This document shows, piece after piece, positions 1 through 7,511 of a DNA stretch of 12,046 bases (positions are counted from its first letter, which is position 1; each line of letters starts with the position of its first letter). The notes below the pieces were generated by a model. The model did no database searches. It saw only the letters and a program-made list of their open reading frames with translations, and was not told the origin of the DNA. A program made the translations under genes and the position numbers. The stretch is from NCBI GenBank assembly GCA_023136305.1, contig JAGLSF010000032.1, forward strand, positions 1 to 12,046, in the 5' to 3' direction. Source of the stretch: Spirochaetota bacterium (GTDB lineage: Bacteria > Spirochaetota > B62-G9 > DRHN01).

Positions 1-237
1 ATACGGTGGGTCATCCTGTACTTCCAGCCGGAAGGAGCTAAGGCACCCTTCCAGGTGGGACGCTACGAGTTTGATGCACATGGCGAGTCGACTGAGGGTG
101 CGAATCAGGGCCCTGTCTATACGAACAGCTGTGTTGTCACCTCCATGAAGACGGACAAGCCTGGTACGCTGCTCGCTGCATCCTACTGCAACATTCACGG
201 CCTGTGGGAGAGCAGCCAGGAGCTCAAGGTGAGCTAG
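1..237 (+). CDS. Superoxide reductase, class II (neelaredoxin/SORL type), 5' partial
   Basis: Reduces superoxide to hydrogen peroxide in the cytoplasm of anaerobes without making oxygen, using a mononuclear iron site with four His and one Cys. The gene is open at the left edge, so the N-terminal part is missing. The 78 visible residues start with IRWVILYF and include PEGAKAPFQVGRYEF, HGES and the signature SYCNIHGLW. The Cys (codon 187-189) and His (codon 196-198) of C-x-x-H are the two C-terminal iron ligands. The other His ligands, including the one expected just before IRW, lie outside the window. The GLWES ending resembles one-iron archaeal and class II enzymes more than two-iron desulfoferrodoxin, but the missing N-terminus could still carry a rubredoxin-like domain. 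The stop TAG is followed by a strong terminator, so this is the last gene of its transcript. Confidence 0.9.
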   Translation: MRWVILYFQPEGAKAPFQVGRYEFDAHGESTEGANQGPVYTNSCVVTSMKTDKPGTLLAASYCNIHGLWESSQELKVS

Positions 238-294
238 CAGCGTAAAGCCTTTGATCCCGGTATATATCTGTACGGGGGTATACTGCAATTACAT

Positions 295-327
295 AAAACC
301 GGAACCACGCGTTCCGGTTTTAATTTT
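295..327 (+). terminator. Intrinsic terminator after the superoxide reductase gene
   Basis: There is a perfect 10-bp inverted repeat, AAAACCGGAA (295-304) and TTCCGGTTTT (312-321), around a 7-base loop. It is followed by a T-rich run (318-327). The A-run on the left arm means it could also work in reverse, but no - strand gene reaches it. It separates the superoxide reductase from the dehydrogenase operon. Confidence 0.88.
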
Positions 328-352
328 CATAGGATGAAATTATAGGTATAAT
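324..352 (+). promoter_or_regulatory. Sigma70-type promoter of the dehydrogenase operon
   Basis: A perfect -10 box, TATAAT, lies at 347-352. A 17-base spacer separates it from TTTTCA at 324-329, which matches 4 of 6 bases of TTGACA. A transcript would start near 358-360 and leave a leader of about 68 bases before the ATG at 427. The -35 box overlaps the T-run of the preceding terminator. No operator repeat is evident. Confidence 0.6.
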
Positions 353-426
353 GCGAGTGCACTGGTGCTTGGGTTGGAGGTATGTTCAGAGTAACAGGTA
401 AACAGTGAAAATAAGAGGGAACAGCA

Positions 427-1350
427 ATGGCGACGGTCGGAATCATAGGAAGCGGAAATGCCGGGGCGAATACGGCATTCTTCATTGCCGAGAAGGGGAT
501 TGCCAATGTGCTGCTCCATGATGTCAGAGAGGGGCTGTCAACGGGCAAAGCCCTCGACCTCATGGAAGCTGCACCGGTGAGGACCTATCGGACGAAGATT
601 ACAGGTACCGACTCCCTCCACGAAGTGCTCCGCTCCCCCATCATTGTTATCTCGGCAGGATTGGTGCGAAAGCCTGACATGAAGCGTGAAGAGCTCTTCG
701 ATGACAATGTAGCCGTGATACGGGAGCTTGCGGGGGCCCTGAAGGTGCGGAAGGACGATGTAAAGGTCATCATCGTGACGGAGCCGGTGGACCTTCTCAC
801 CACGGTGTTCGCCCTTGAGTCGGGGCTGCCGAGAGAGGCGGTGCTTGGGCTCGGCGGACTTCTCGACTCGACCAGGCTTCGCTACGCCGTGGCCCGCGAC
901 CTCGATGTCTCGGCTGAGGACGTGTCGGCCCTGGTTGTGGGTAGACACAACGAGGAGATGATGGGCCTTCCGCGTTATTGCACTGTCTCCGGGGTCCCTG
1001 TACTCAACTTCATGCTCCCCGAGCAGTACGAATCGATCATGGATGAGACGCGCAAGGCTGGAGATTTCATTGCCGGTATGGCAGGCCGCTCAACCGCATA
1101 CTATGCACCGTCTGCAGCCGTTGCAGAGCTCGTGGATGCCATGGTGCGGGACACGAGACGCCTGCTTACCGTTTCCCTGCTGCTGCAGGGAGAATATGAT
1201 GTCGAGAATGTGGCGATGAGCGTACCAGGTGTGGTCGGCAGAGAGGGCGTTCTGAGAGTGCATCTCCCCAGGCTGCAGGAGTCAGAGCTCGAGCAGTTTC
1301 GGAAATCGGCACGAAAGATGAAGGATTTCCTTGAAAGGAGAGCAGGATGA
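427..1350 (+). CDS. Divergent malate/lactate dehydrogenase-family paralog
   Basis: This 307-residue protein belongs to the NAD-dependent 2-hydroxyacid dehydrogenase (LDH/MDH) family. It has a Rossmann loop GSGNAG (residues 8-13), Asp32 for the NAD ribose, Arg81 and Arg87 in the mobile loop (VRKPDMKREEL), Asn94, Asp147, Arg150 (LDSTRLR) and a histidine at 174. It aligns without gaps through residue 233 or so to the next gene's product. Key pocket positions differ: the usual TNPLD is TEPVD (Asn119 to Glu), the usual HGDSMVP after the catalytic His is HNEEMMG, and the Ser231-Thr232 pair is Ala-Val. It may therefore use another substrate, or act as a non-catalytic subunit of the neighbouring enzyme. 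The start ATG has GAGGGA at 415-420 with a 6-base spacing. It overlaps the next gene by 4 bases (ATGA), so the two are translationally coupled. Confidence 0.85.
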   Translation: MATVGIIGSGNAGANTAFFIAEKGIANVLLHDVREGLSTGKALDLMEAAPVRTYRTKITGTDSLHEVLRSPIIVISAGLVRKPDMKREELFDDNVAVIRELAGALKVRKDDVKVIIVTEPVDLLTTVFALESGLPREAVLGLGGLLDSTRLRYAVARDLDVSAEDVSALVVGRHNEEMMGLPRYCTVSGVPVLNFMLPEQYESIMDETRKAGDFIAGMAGRSTAYYAPSAAVAELVDAMVRDTRRLLTVSLLLQGEYDVENVAMSVPGVVGREGVLRVHLPRLQESELEQFRKSARKMKDFLERRAG

Positions 1351-2291
1351 GCAAGGTGTCGGTTATCGGCGCGGGCAATGTGGGTGCAACAGCGGTTTAC
1401 TATATTGCAGAGAAGAACCTGGCTGATATCGTTATGGTGGATGTGGTGGAGGGGATCCCGCAGAGCAAGGGGCTAGATTTTCTGCACGCCGCCCCGCTCA
1501 GGGAGTACAATGTCAGGATATTCGGCACTAATAATATCAAGGAGATTGCAGGATCGGATGTCATCGTGTTCACTGCAGGGGTTGCTCGAAAACCGGGTAT
1601 GGACCGGATGGACCTGCTGAAAATCAATGCAAAGATTGCACAGGAGGCTTCAGCAGCAATTGCCACCTATGCTCCCGACGCTGTGGTGGTGGTGGTAACC
1701 AATCCCCTGGATGTAATCTGCATGGTGGTGCTGAAAGAGACTGGGTTCGAACCGGCACGGGTTGTGGGCCAGGCCGGCGTTCTCGATTCCACCAGGTTCA
1801 GGTACTTCATTGCGGAGGAATTGGGATTGTGGACCGGCGATGTGACGGCCATGGTTCTCGGAGGGCACGGCGACAGCATGGTCCCCCTGAGACGGTATAC
1901 CTCGGTGAGCGGTTTTCCCATCGATGAGCTTCTCGACGAGGAGGGCGTGGAGCGTCTCGTTGAGCGTACGAGGAGGGGAGGGGCTGAGGTTATAAACTAC
2001 CTGAAGACGGGGAGTGCCTTCTATGCACCGGCAGCCTCTACGGTGAAGATGGTGGAATCGATCATCAAGGATGAACGAAGGCTGCTGCCTGCATCGGTTT
2101 ATCTGAACGGCGAGTACGGTTATAAAAATATCTTTCTTGGTGTGCCTGTCTTTCTCGGTGCCGGGGGGGTACGGAAGATTCTCGAGCTTCCCCTGTCCGA
2201 GGATGAGAAGAGCGCACTGGACAATTCTGCACGGGCAGTCGAGGAGGGAGTGGAAACTCTGGAGTCACTTTACGAGCAGAAAATACTGTAA
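1347..2291 (+). CDS. mdh: Malate dehydrogenase (NAD-dependent, LDH-like type)
   Basis: Interconverts malate and oxaloacetate with NAD(H) in the cytoplasm, as part of the TCA cycle or its reductive branch. The 314-residue length is normal for the LDH-like MDH family. Visible motifs are GAGNVG (8-13), Asp32 selecting NAD over NADP, Arg81 and Arg87 in ARKPGMDR (Arg at 81 marks malate rather than lactate specificity), Asn94, Asn119 in TNPLD, catalytic Asp147 with Arg150 in LDSTRFR, catalytic His174 in GGHGDSMVP, and Ser231-Thr232 in the substrate helix. All expected catalytic residues are present. AAGGAG at 1335-1340 supports the ATG, which overlaps the stop of the upstream paralog. The two proteins are close enough in length and fold to form mixed tetramers, but that is inference. 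Confidence 0.95.
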   Translation: MSKVSVIGAGNVGATAVYYIAEKNLADIVMVDVVEGIPQSKGLDFLHAAPLREYNVRIFGTNNIKEIAGSDVIVFTAGVARKPGMDRMDLLKINAKIAQEASAAIATYAPDAVVVVVTNPLDVICMVVLKETGFEPARVVGQAGVLDSTRFRYFIAEELGLWTGDVTAMVLGGHGDSMVPLRRYTSVSGFPIDELLDEEGVERLVERTRRGGAEVINYLKTGSAFYAPAASTVKMVESIIKDERRLLPASVYLNGEYGYKNIFLGVPVFLGAGGVRKILELPLSEDEKSALDNSARAVEEGVETLESLYEQKIL

Positions 2292-2346
2292 CTTCACCCA
2301 CTCCTCAGGTATCAGCAGCGATTTCAATTGTAAGGTCAATACACAC

Positions 2347-3624
2347 ATGTCGAAAAAGATGGTTCTTGATAATGGCGTCACCCTGCTTGTCGATGAAATA
2401 CCGACTAGCGGTGCCGTGTCCCTCGGAGCCTGGATCGACCTGGGGTCGCGGGACGAGAGTGACAATGAGCGCGGATATGCACATATGATCGAGCATATGC
2501 TCTTCAAGGGAACAGGGAAACGAAGTGCCTATGATATTGCAGCGCAGATCGATTCATTCGGCGGTGAGATCAATGGATCGACTTCGAAGGAAAACACCTA
2601 CTACTTCGTGAATGTGGCAGCCGGGCACTGGCTCGATACACTTGATATTCTACTCGACATGTATTTCAAATCCTCTTTCAGGAAGGCTGAGTTTGAACGG
2701 GAACGGCTCATCATTCTCGATGAAATAAACATGGCTATCGATGACCCTGAGGACTATGTGGGCGAGCTCTTCTCCCGTGCAATGTGGGGCGAACATCCGC
2801 TTGGCCTGCCTGTTCTGGGGGACCGTGAGAGTATTGGTACGGTGTCGCTGGAAGATGTGGTATGGTTTCATCGTCGGCACTACAGCCGCAGAGGTTTGAT
2901 TCTTTCTATTGCCGGAAACATAACTGCGGGAACATTTAAGAAGGGGGTTGAAAGGTTGTTTCAGGAGAGGGGATACTTCAACGGCAAGATAACGGAAGGG
3001 CCTGAACGCAAAAAACCGCGGACGTGGGATAAGAACTTTACGGAATTGAGGGACATCACCCAGGTACATGTTCTCTGTGGTGTCGAGGCATATGGGTATG
3101 CAGATGAGTCCCGGTTTCCCCTGGCACTCCTGAACATGGTCCTGGGCAGCAGTTTCAGCTCGCGCCTCTTTCAGAGGATTCGGGAGGAGAAGGGTCTCTG
3201 TTATTCTGTTGCATCGATGGCAATCAACTACTCGGACTCCGGCGAGTTCAACATAGGCTTTTCTACAAGTCCTGAAAACCTCCCCGTGGTGCTCGATGAA
3301 ATTGACAGTGAACTGTTGGATGTGGTGAAGAGGGGTATACGGCGGAAGGAACTGGAACTTGCAAAAGACAAGTTCAGGGGAAATTTTATACTCGCTAAGG
3401 AAAGCATTGAATGGAAGATGATCAGGATAGCCATGCAGGAGATGCTGTACGGAAAGCTCATTCCCTACGATGAAACGCTCAGCCGTATCGAAGGTGTTAC
3501 ATCCGAGGCCATCGAAGAAGTTGTGCACACACTGTTCAGGGAACGAAGCTTCAGTTTCGCCTCCGTGGGCCCGCCGGTACATGAGGCACATGTGAAGGAT
3601 TTCCGATTTTCCTTCTCACCCTAA
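2347..3624 (+). CDS. M16 family zinc metallopeptidase (insulinase/processing-peptidase type)
   Basis: This 425-residue protein resembles the M16B subfamily (mitochondrial processing peptidase beta, Bacillus YmxG). The inverted zinc motif HMIEH is at residues 46-50. Glu119 and Glu126 lie 69 and 76 residues after His50; Glu126 is the expected third zinc ligand and Glu119 the conserved auxiliary glutamate. The second half carries the family's inactive domain with the REEKGLCYSVAS signature (Arg/Tyr loop). No signal peptide is visible, so it should be cytoplasmic; the substrate is unknown. The reading frame is open back to 2137 inside mdh, but homology starts at MSKKMVLDNGV, so I chose ATG 2347, with a modest AAGG at 2332-2335. 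It follows mdh by 55 bases without a terminator. Linkage to dut is, from memory, seen in deltaproteobacterial genomes. Confidence 0.9.
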   Translation: MSKKMVLDNGVTLLVDEIPTSGAVSLGAWIDLGSRDESDNERGYAHMIEHMLFKGTGKRSAYDIAAQIDSFGGEINGSTSKENTYYFVNVAAGHWLDTLDILLDMYFKSSFRKAEFERERLIILDEINMAIDDPEDYVGELFSRAMWGEHPLGLPVLGDRESIGTVSLEDVVWFHRRHYSRRGLILSIAGNITAGTFKKGVERLFQERGYFNGKITEGPERKKPRTWDKNFTELRDITQVHVLCGVEAYGYADESRFPLALLNMVLGSSFSSRLFQRIREEKGLCYSVASMAINYSDSGEFNIGFSTSPENLPVVLDEIDSELLDVVKRGIRRKELELAKDKFRGNFILAKESIEWKMIRIAMQEMLYGKLIPYDETLSRIEGVTSEAIEEVVHTLFRERSFSFASVGPPVHEAHVKDFRFSFSP

Positions 3625-3688
3625 TAAGAGGTAAGAAGGGCTGAAGCATATGACTGTTGGCATACTTTGGCACGAGCGTAAAAAAGGG

Positions 3689-3716
3689 TTGCAAAGTTTT
3701 AGATATTCTATAAAAT
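3689..3716 (+). promoter_or_regulatory. Possible promoter for dut-rnj
   Basis: TTGCAA (3689-3694, 4 of 6 to the -35 consensus) is followed after 16 bases by TAAAAT (3711-3716, 5 of 6 to the -10 consensus) in an A+T-rich patch. A transcript would start near 3722-3724, about 20 bases before the dUTPase ATG. The 120-base gap between the peptidase stop and the dUTPase start is the largest inside this + strand gene run, which gives room for a promoter. No terminator is seen in it, so read-through from mdh is also likely. Confidence 0.4.
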
Positions 3717-3744
3717 AGCTGAAACTGAAATATTGATCCTGTCC

Positions 3745-4188
3745 ATGGTACTCAAGATTTATCGTATCAGCAAGAAGAACCTTCTTCCGTGTTATATGAC
3801 TGAAGACGCAAGCGGTATCGACCTCATGGCCTCCCTCGAAAGCCCGGTTGAGGTGAAGCCGGGTGAGTTTACCCGTATTTCGACTGGAATCATCGTTTCC
3901 ATACCCAGGGGATACGAAGCGCAGATAAGGCCGCGCAGCGGACTCGCCTTCAAGCACGGGGTGACGGTGCTCAATGCTCCCGGTACCATAGATGCAGACT
4001 ACCGGGGTGAGGTCGACATAATACTCATAAACCACGGAAAAGAGAGCTTTACCGTTACAAACGGCATGAGGATTGCCCAGATGGTCATCGCCCGTGTCGC
4101 CAATGCTCGTATCGAGGAAGTGGTGAGTATTGAAGAGCTGGAAAAGACGGAAAGGGACAACGGCGGTTTTGGGCACACAGGGGAATAG
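3745..4188 (+). CDS. dut: dUTP diphosphatase (trimeric dUTPase)
   Basis: Hydrolyses dUTP to dUMP and pyrophosphate, keeping uracil out of DNA and supplying dUMP for thymidylate synthesis. From ATG 3745 the product is 147 residues, typical of the homotrimeric family. All five motifs are present in order: DASGIDLMA; RPRSGLA; NAPGTIDADYRGEV, holding the catalytic Asp and the tyrosine that excludes ribose; RIAQMVIA; and the C-terminal flexible arm RDNGGFGHTG, where His replaces the more common Ser of GFGSTG. A TTG at 3733 would add four residues, but ATG 3745 gives the usual family N-terminus. Neither start has a good Shine-Dalgarno sequence, so the start is not certain. Only two bases separate its stop from the RNase J start, so the two genes are surely co-transcribed. 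Confidence 0.95.
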   Translation: MVLKIYRISKKNLLPCYMTEDASGIDLMASLESPVEVKPGEFTRISTGIIVSIPRGYEAQIRPRSGLAFKHGVTVLNAPGTIDADYRGEVDIILINHGKESFTVTNGMRIAQMVIARVANARIEEVVSIEELEKTERDNGGFGHTGE

Positions 4189-4190
4189 AT

Positions 4191-5852
4191 ATGTCGGATA
4201 GCAGGGGTATTCGGATCATACCGATTGGCGGCCTTGGTGAAATCGGTAAAAACATGATGCTCGTGGAGCATGAGGATTCCATACTCATCATTGATGCGGG
4301 TATGATGTTCCCCGACGGGAACCTGCCGGGTATAGACTTCATCATCCCTGACCTGACCTATGTGCAGGAAAACCGTGACAGGATTGAGGCAATTATTCTG
4401 ACCCACGGTCATGAAGACCATATCGGTGCTCTTCCCTATCTGCTCCAAGATCTTCGGGTTCCCATCTACGGAACAAGACTCACCATTGGATTCGCACGCA
4501 ACAGGCTCGAGGAACACTCGCTGGACTATGAACCCGAATTCCTCGAGATCGAACCGCGCGAGAGTGTGAGGTTCGGTGCCATTACTGCAGAGTTCTTCCG
4601 TGTGTGTCACTCAGTGGCAGACGGCGTGGGTGTGGCCTTTCATACCCCCTTCGGTATTATAGTGCATTCGGGTGATTTTAAGTTCGACTTCACTCCCATC
4701 TACGATCATCACTTCGATTTCTTCAAGATCGCCGAGTTCGGTGAGAAAGGTGTGCTTCTGCTCCTCTCCGACTCCACCAACGCGGAGCACAAGGGCTACA
4801 CCCCCTCGGAGCGTGAGCTGAACAACAGCTTCTTCGACGCGATCACCAGTGCAACCGGCAGGATCATCATCGCTACCTTCGCCTCGAATATTCACCGCAT
4901 ACAGCAGATTTTTGATGTGTGCAGAAAAACGGGGAAGCGTGTTTCCATCCTGGGTAGGAGCATGGAGAAGAATGTTACCATGGCCAGGGACCTGGGGTAC
5001 CTTGAGTTCGATGAGGGCCTCATTGTGGCGCCGGAGAAGATAAACAACTACAAACGGAACAGCGTGCTGCTCCTCACAACGGGTTCCCAGGGCGAACCCA
5101 TGTCCGGCCTGTCGCGTATCGCCGGCAGCAGGCACAAGCAGCTCACCATCGAGAAGGGAGACACGGTTATTCTATCCGCATCGATTATCCCTGGAAATGA
5201 AAGAACAGTGTCCCGGGTGGTGAACAGCCTCTTCAGAAAGGGAGCCCATGTCTTTTACGAGGGCTTCGAGGATCTGCATGTCTCGGGGCATGCATCACGG
5301 GAGGAGCTGAAACTCCTCATGGCAATTCTCAAGCCGCGCTACTTCATCCCCATTCATGGAGAGTTCAAACATTTGATCCATCATGCAGACCTGGCGAAGG
5401 AGATGGGCATCGAGGAAAAGAATATACTGATTGCTCAGGACGGTGATGTGATTACCGTGGATGAGGATGGTGTGCGTGCAACGGGTGTGGTTGAGACGGG
5501 GAGTGTATACACTGATGGTAAGAACACCGGTGATATCGGGAGTGCGGTGATCAGGGACCGGCATCGCCTTGCAGAGGAGGGTGTCGTCATCATCGTCATT
5601 CCGCTTTCCATGAGCAATCATGGGGTGATGCATCCTGAAATCTACTCCAGGGGTTTCATATGCCTGCAGGATGCGGAGAGTGTTCTGGCCAGTGCAAAGG
5701 ATATTGTTTTTTCTGAGGTACGGCAGCACCTGAAGAGAGGTGACCTGCAGCAGGATGAACTGAAATCGGCGGTGATCAATGTGCTGAAGCGTTTTTTTAA
5801 AAAAGAGGTCTCCCGTTCACCGGTTATCGTACCTTTTATCATTGAGGTTTGA
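4191..5852 (+). CDS. rnj: Ribonuclease J
   Basis: Metallo-beta-lactamase/beta-CASP ribonuclease with 5'-3' exonuclease and endonuclease activity, used for mRNA decay and rRNA 5' maturation. The 553-residue length is normal. The N-terminus has GGLGEIGKN (13-21). Zinc/manganese ligands are HGHEDH (72-77), His140 (CHSVADG) and Asp162 (HSGDFKFD). The beta-CASP part includes LSDSTNAEHKG, TFASNIHRIQQ and TTGSQGEPMSGLSR. VSGHASREEL and IPIHGEFKH follow, and the last 100 residues form the usual C-terminal oligomerisation domain. AGGGG at 4179-4183 precedes the ATG with 7-base spacing. It lies directly after dut. RNase J replaces or complements RNase E in many anaerobic bacteria. Confidence 0.95.
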   Translation: MSDSRGIRIIPIGGLGEIGKNMMLVEHEDSILIIDAGMMFPDGNLPGIDFIIPDLTYVQENRDRIEAIILTHGHEDHIGALPYLLQDLRVPIYGTRLTIGFARNRLEEHSLDYEPEFLEIEPRESVRFGAITAEFFRVCHSVADGVGVAFHTPFGIIVHSGDFKFDFTPIYDHHFDFFKIAEFGEKGVLLLLSDSTNAEHKGYTPSERELNNSFFDAITSATGRIIIATFASNIHRIQQIFDVCRKTGKRVSILGRSMEKNVTMARDLGYLEFDEGLIVAPEKINNYKRNSVLLLTTGSQGEPMSGLSRIAGSRHKQLTIEKGDTVILSASIIPGNERTVSRVVNSLFRKGAHVFYEGFEDLHVSGHASREELKLLMAILKPRYFIPIHGEFKHLIHHADLAKEMGIEEKNILIAQDGDVITVDEDGVRATGVVETGSVYTDGKNTGDIGSAVIRDRHRLAEEGVVIIVIPLSMSNHGVMHPEIYSRGFICLQDAESVLASAKDIVFSEVRQHLKRGDLQQDELKSAVINVLKRFFKKEVSRSPVIVPFIIEV

Positions 5853-5884
5853 GTATCCTATAACCCCCTTGAGCTGGAAACCTG

Positions 5885-5891
5885 GGAGGGG
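5885..5891 (+). promoter_or_regulatory. Strong ribosome binding site of the Rieske-flavoprotein gene
   Basis: GGAGGGG lies 6 bases before ATG 5898 and fixes this start. A CCCCTT at 5865-5870 could pair with GAGGGG at 5886-5891 across a 15-base loop and partly mask the site. The helix is only six pairs including a G-U, so regulation by it is speculative. Confidence 0.6.
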
Positions 5892-5897
5892 AGTGAA

Positions 5898-7487
5898 ATG
5901 CCGAAAAAGATCCCTGCAAATAAGTGGGTGGAGATTGCACCCCTCACCGAGATCGAAGTGGGAAGATCCCGACTTTTCGTGTATGGTCAGGACAGGGTGC
6001 TTGTGCATCGTTCGGGCGACGCAGTCACGGCAGTTCTGGCGGAATGCACCCATCACGGTGGGGCTCTCGAAGAGGGCATGCTTCTCGATCATGTACTGAC
6101 CTGTCCGTGGCATGGTTCCCGGTTTGATCTTAGCGCGGCTTCCTGTCAATCCCCTCCGGCCTTGCATGACCTGCTTCAGTTTGACACTAAGACAAAGGAC
6201 GGCATGCTGCTTCTCAAGAGAAAGAAACGCGAGGGTGTCTCGGTGCATCTTCGGAGGGAAAGCGGCACCTATCTTATAATCGGAAACGGTGCTGCAGGAT
6301 TGGCCGCAGCTGTCACCCTTCGGCGCGAGGGCTTTGACGGCCGTCTGATCATTATCACCGCAGAAATGTACATGCCCTATGACCGGCCCCGGTTGTCGAA
6401 AGACTATCTCTCAGGAGAGTCTGACCGAAACAGCATATTTCTGCCCTTTGAGGAGTATTTCAGGCAGACAAGGATTGAACTGCTGATGGGACGGCAGGTG
6501 GCTCAGGTAGATCCCGAAGAGCGGCAGATTGTCTTTATGGATGGAGATTATCTCCTGTACGATAAACTGCTCATAACCACGGGGGGAATACCACGCACAC
6601 CGGTCATACCCGGTACTGATTTAAAGAATTTCTTCCTCCTTCGTAGCCTCAGAGATGCAGATTCCATCGCTGCATCAGTAAAGAGTGCAAAAAGCGCCCT
6701 CATCATCGGCGCCGGATTCATCGGCCTCGAGACAGCTGCGGTGCTGCGTGAGCAGGGCCTCGAGGTATATCTTGTTGCTCCTGAAAAGGTTCCGCTTGCA
6801 GATGTGTTTGGCAAGAGGATCGGGGAGCGGATACGGAATCTCCATGAGGAGAGGGGGGTACACTTCCATCTGGGAAGCTTGGTGACCGCTTTGAGAGGAG
6901 AAGGCAGCGTGCAGGGTGCCGAGCTTTCAGATGAGAGTACCCTGGAGGTGGACATGGTGGTTGCCGGCATTGGGATCGTGCCTGCGGTCCACTTTCTCGA
7001 GGACGCGGGCATTGTCGACCATGGGGCAATCCCGGTCAATGAGCAGATGTGCACCAGTGCAGAGGGGATATATGCGGCCGGTGACATTGCACAGGTTCAG
7101 GATCTCATAACAGGGTGCAGGAGACGCGTCGAGCACTGGACTGAGGCCATGCAGCAGGGGCGGCATGCGGCACGCTGTATGATGGGCTCGATGGATCCGT
7201 ACCGCGAAATTCCCTTTTTCTGGACCAAACAGTATGATACGCTGATACGATTTGCCGGGTATGTCCCGAAGGTGAAAAAGGTGGTGTACAGGGGTGATGT
7301 GGAAAAGGGAGAATTCACCGCAGCCTATTATCGGGGCAGCAGGCTCTGCGCAGTGTGTGTTATAGGACGGGACCGTGAGTTTATGACGCTGCATCACATG
7401 ATGCGGGATGGCGCGACCATAGGGAAGAAAGATATGAAGCATGGTGAATTTCAGCTCGAGGGCGCCCTGTACAGATCTTTCCAATAA
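5898..7487 (+). CDS. Rieske [2Fe-2S]-FAD/NAD(P)H oxidoreductase (AIFM3/ferredoxin-reductase-like)
   Basis: A 529-residue fusion. Residues 10-108 form a Rieske ferredoxin domain with both ligand boxes intact (Cys50-x-His52 in CTHHGG; Cys69-x2-His72 in CPWHG). Residues 123-430 form a two-dinucleotide-fold flavoprotein: FAD loop GNGAAG (129-134), NAD(P)H loop GAGFIG (271-276), second FAD contact YAAGD (392-396) and the EHWTEAMQQG helix typical of dioxygenase ferredoxin reductases. Residues 437-525 form a reductase C-terminal domain. There is no redox CxxC, so it is not a disulfide reductase. It likely moves electrons between NAD(P)H, FAD and the Rieske centre; the partner is unknown and no oxygenase gene lies nearby. 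No signal peptide is present, so it is cytoplasmic. It follows rnj by 45 bases without a terminator. Confidence 0.9.
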   Translation: MPKKIPANKWVEIAPLTEIEVGRSRLFVYGQDRVLVHRSGDAVTAVLAECTHHGGALEEGMLLDHVLTCPWHGSRFDLSAASCQSPPALHDLLQFDTKTKDGMLLLKRKKREGVSVHLRRESGTYLIIGNGAAGLAAAVTLRREGFDGRLIIITAEMYMPYDRPRLSKDYLSGESDRNSIFLPFEEYFRQTRIELLMGRQVAQVDPEERQIVFMDGDYLLYDKLLITTGGIPRTPVIPGTDLKNFFLLRSLRDADSIAASVKSAKSALIIGAGFIGLETAAVLREQGLEVYLVAPEKVPLADVFGKRIGERIRNLHEERGVHFHLGSLVTALRGEGSVQGAELSDESTLEVDMVVAGIGIVPAVHFLEDAGIVDHGAIPVNEQMCTSAEGIYAAGDIAQVQDLITGCRRRVEHWTEAMQQGRHAARCMMGSMDPYREIPFFWTKQYDTLIRFAGYVPKVKKVVYRGDVEKGEFTAAYYRGSRLCAVCVIGRDREFMTLHHMMRDGATIGKKDMKHGEFQLEGALYRSFQ

Positions 7488-7511
7488 ATAGCACACCGGA
7501 TGGAGCGCTTG
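7488..7511. other. Convergent intergenic junction
   Basis: Only 24 bases separate the stops of the + strand flavoprotein gene and the - strand dehydratase-like gene. An imperfect hairpin (7492-7499 with 7517-7524, one C-A mismatch, 17-base loop) spans the junction and enters the - strand gene. It has no T-run, so I see no convincing terminator for either direction. Confidence 0.5.

Noticed and set aside
382..408. Eight-codon mini-ORF (MFRVTGKQ) after GGAGG in the dehydrogenase leader
   Set aside because: Only one base separates GGAGG from the ATG, which is too close for normal initiation. No codon bias or attenuator hairpin supports a leader peptide.
1680..1700. GTG/GTGGTGGTGG repeat
   Set aside because: It encodes a run of valines in the conserved beta strand before TNPLD of malate dehydrogenase, so it is not an independent repeat element.
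2137..2346. Longer N-terminus for the M16 peptidase, reading back into mdh
   Set aside because: It overlaps a well-conserved mdh C-terminus in another frame and adds no family-like sequence. The M16 fold starts at MSKKMVLDNG from 2347.
2650..3591. 313-codon - strand open frame opposite the M16 peptidase
   Set aside because: Shadow of a gene with intact zinc-site motifs; no recognisable domain or ribosome site.
3616..4176. 186-codon - strand open frame opposite dut
   Set aside because: Shadow of dUTPase, which has all five motifs on the + strand.
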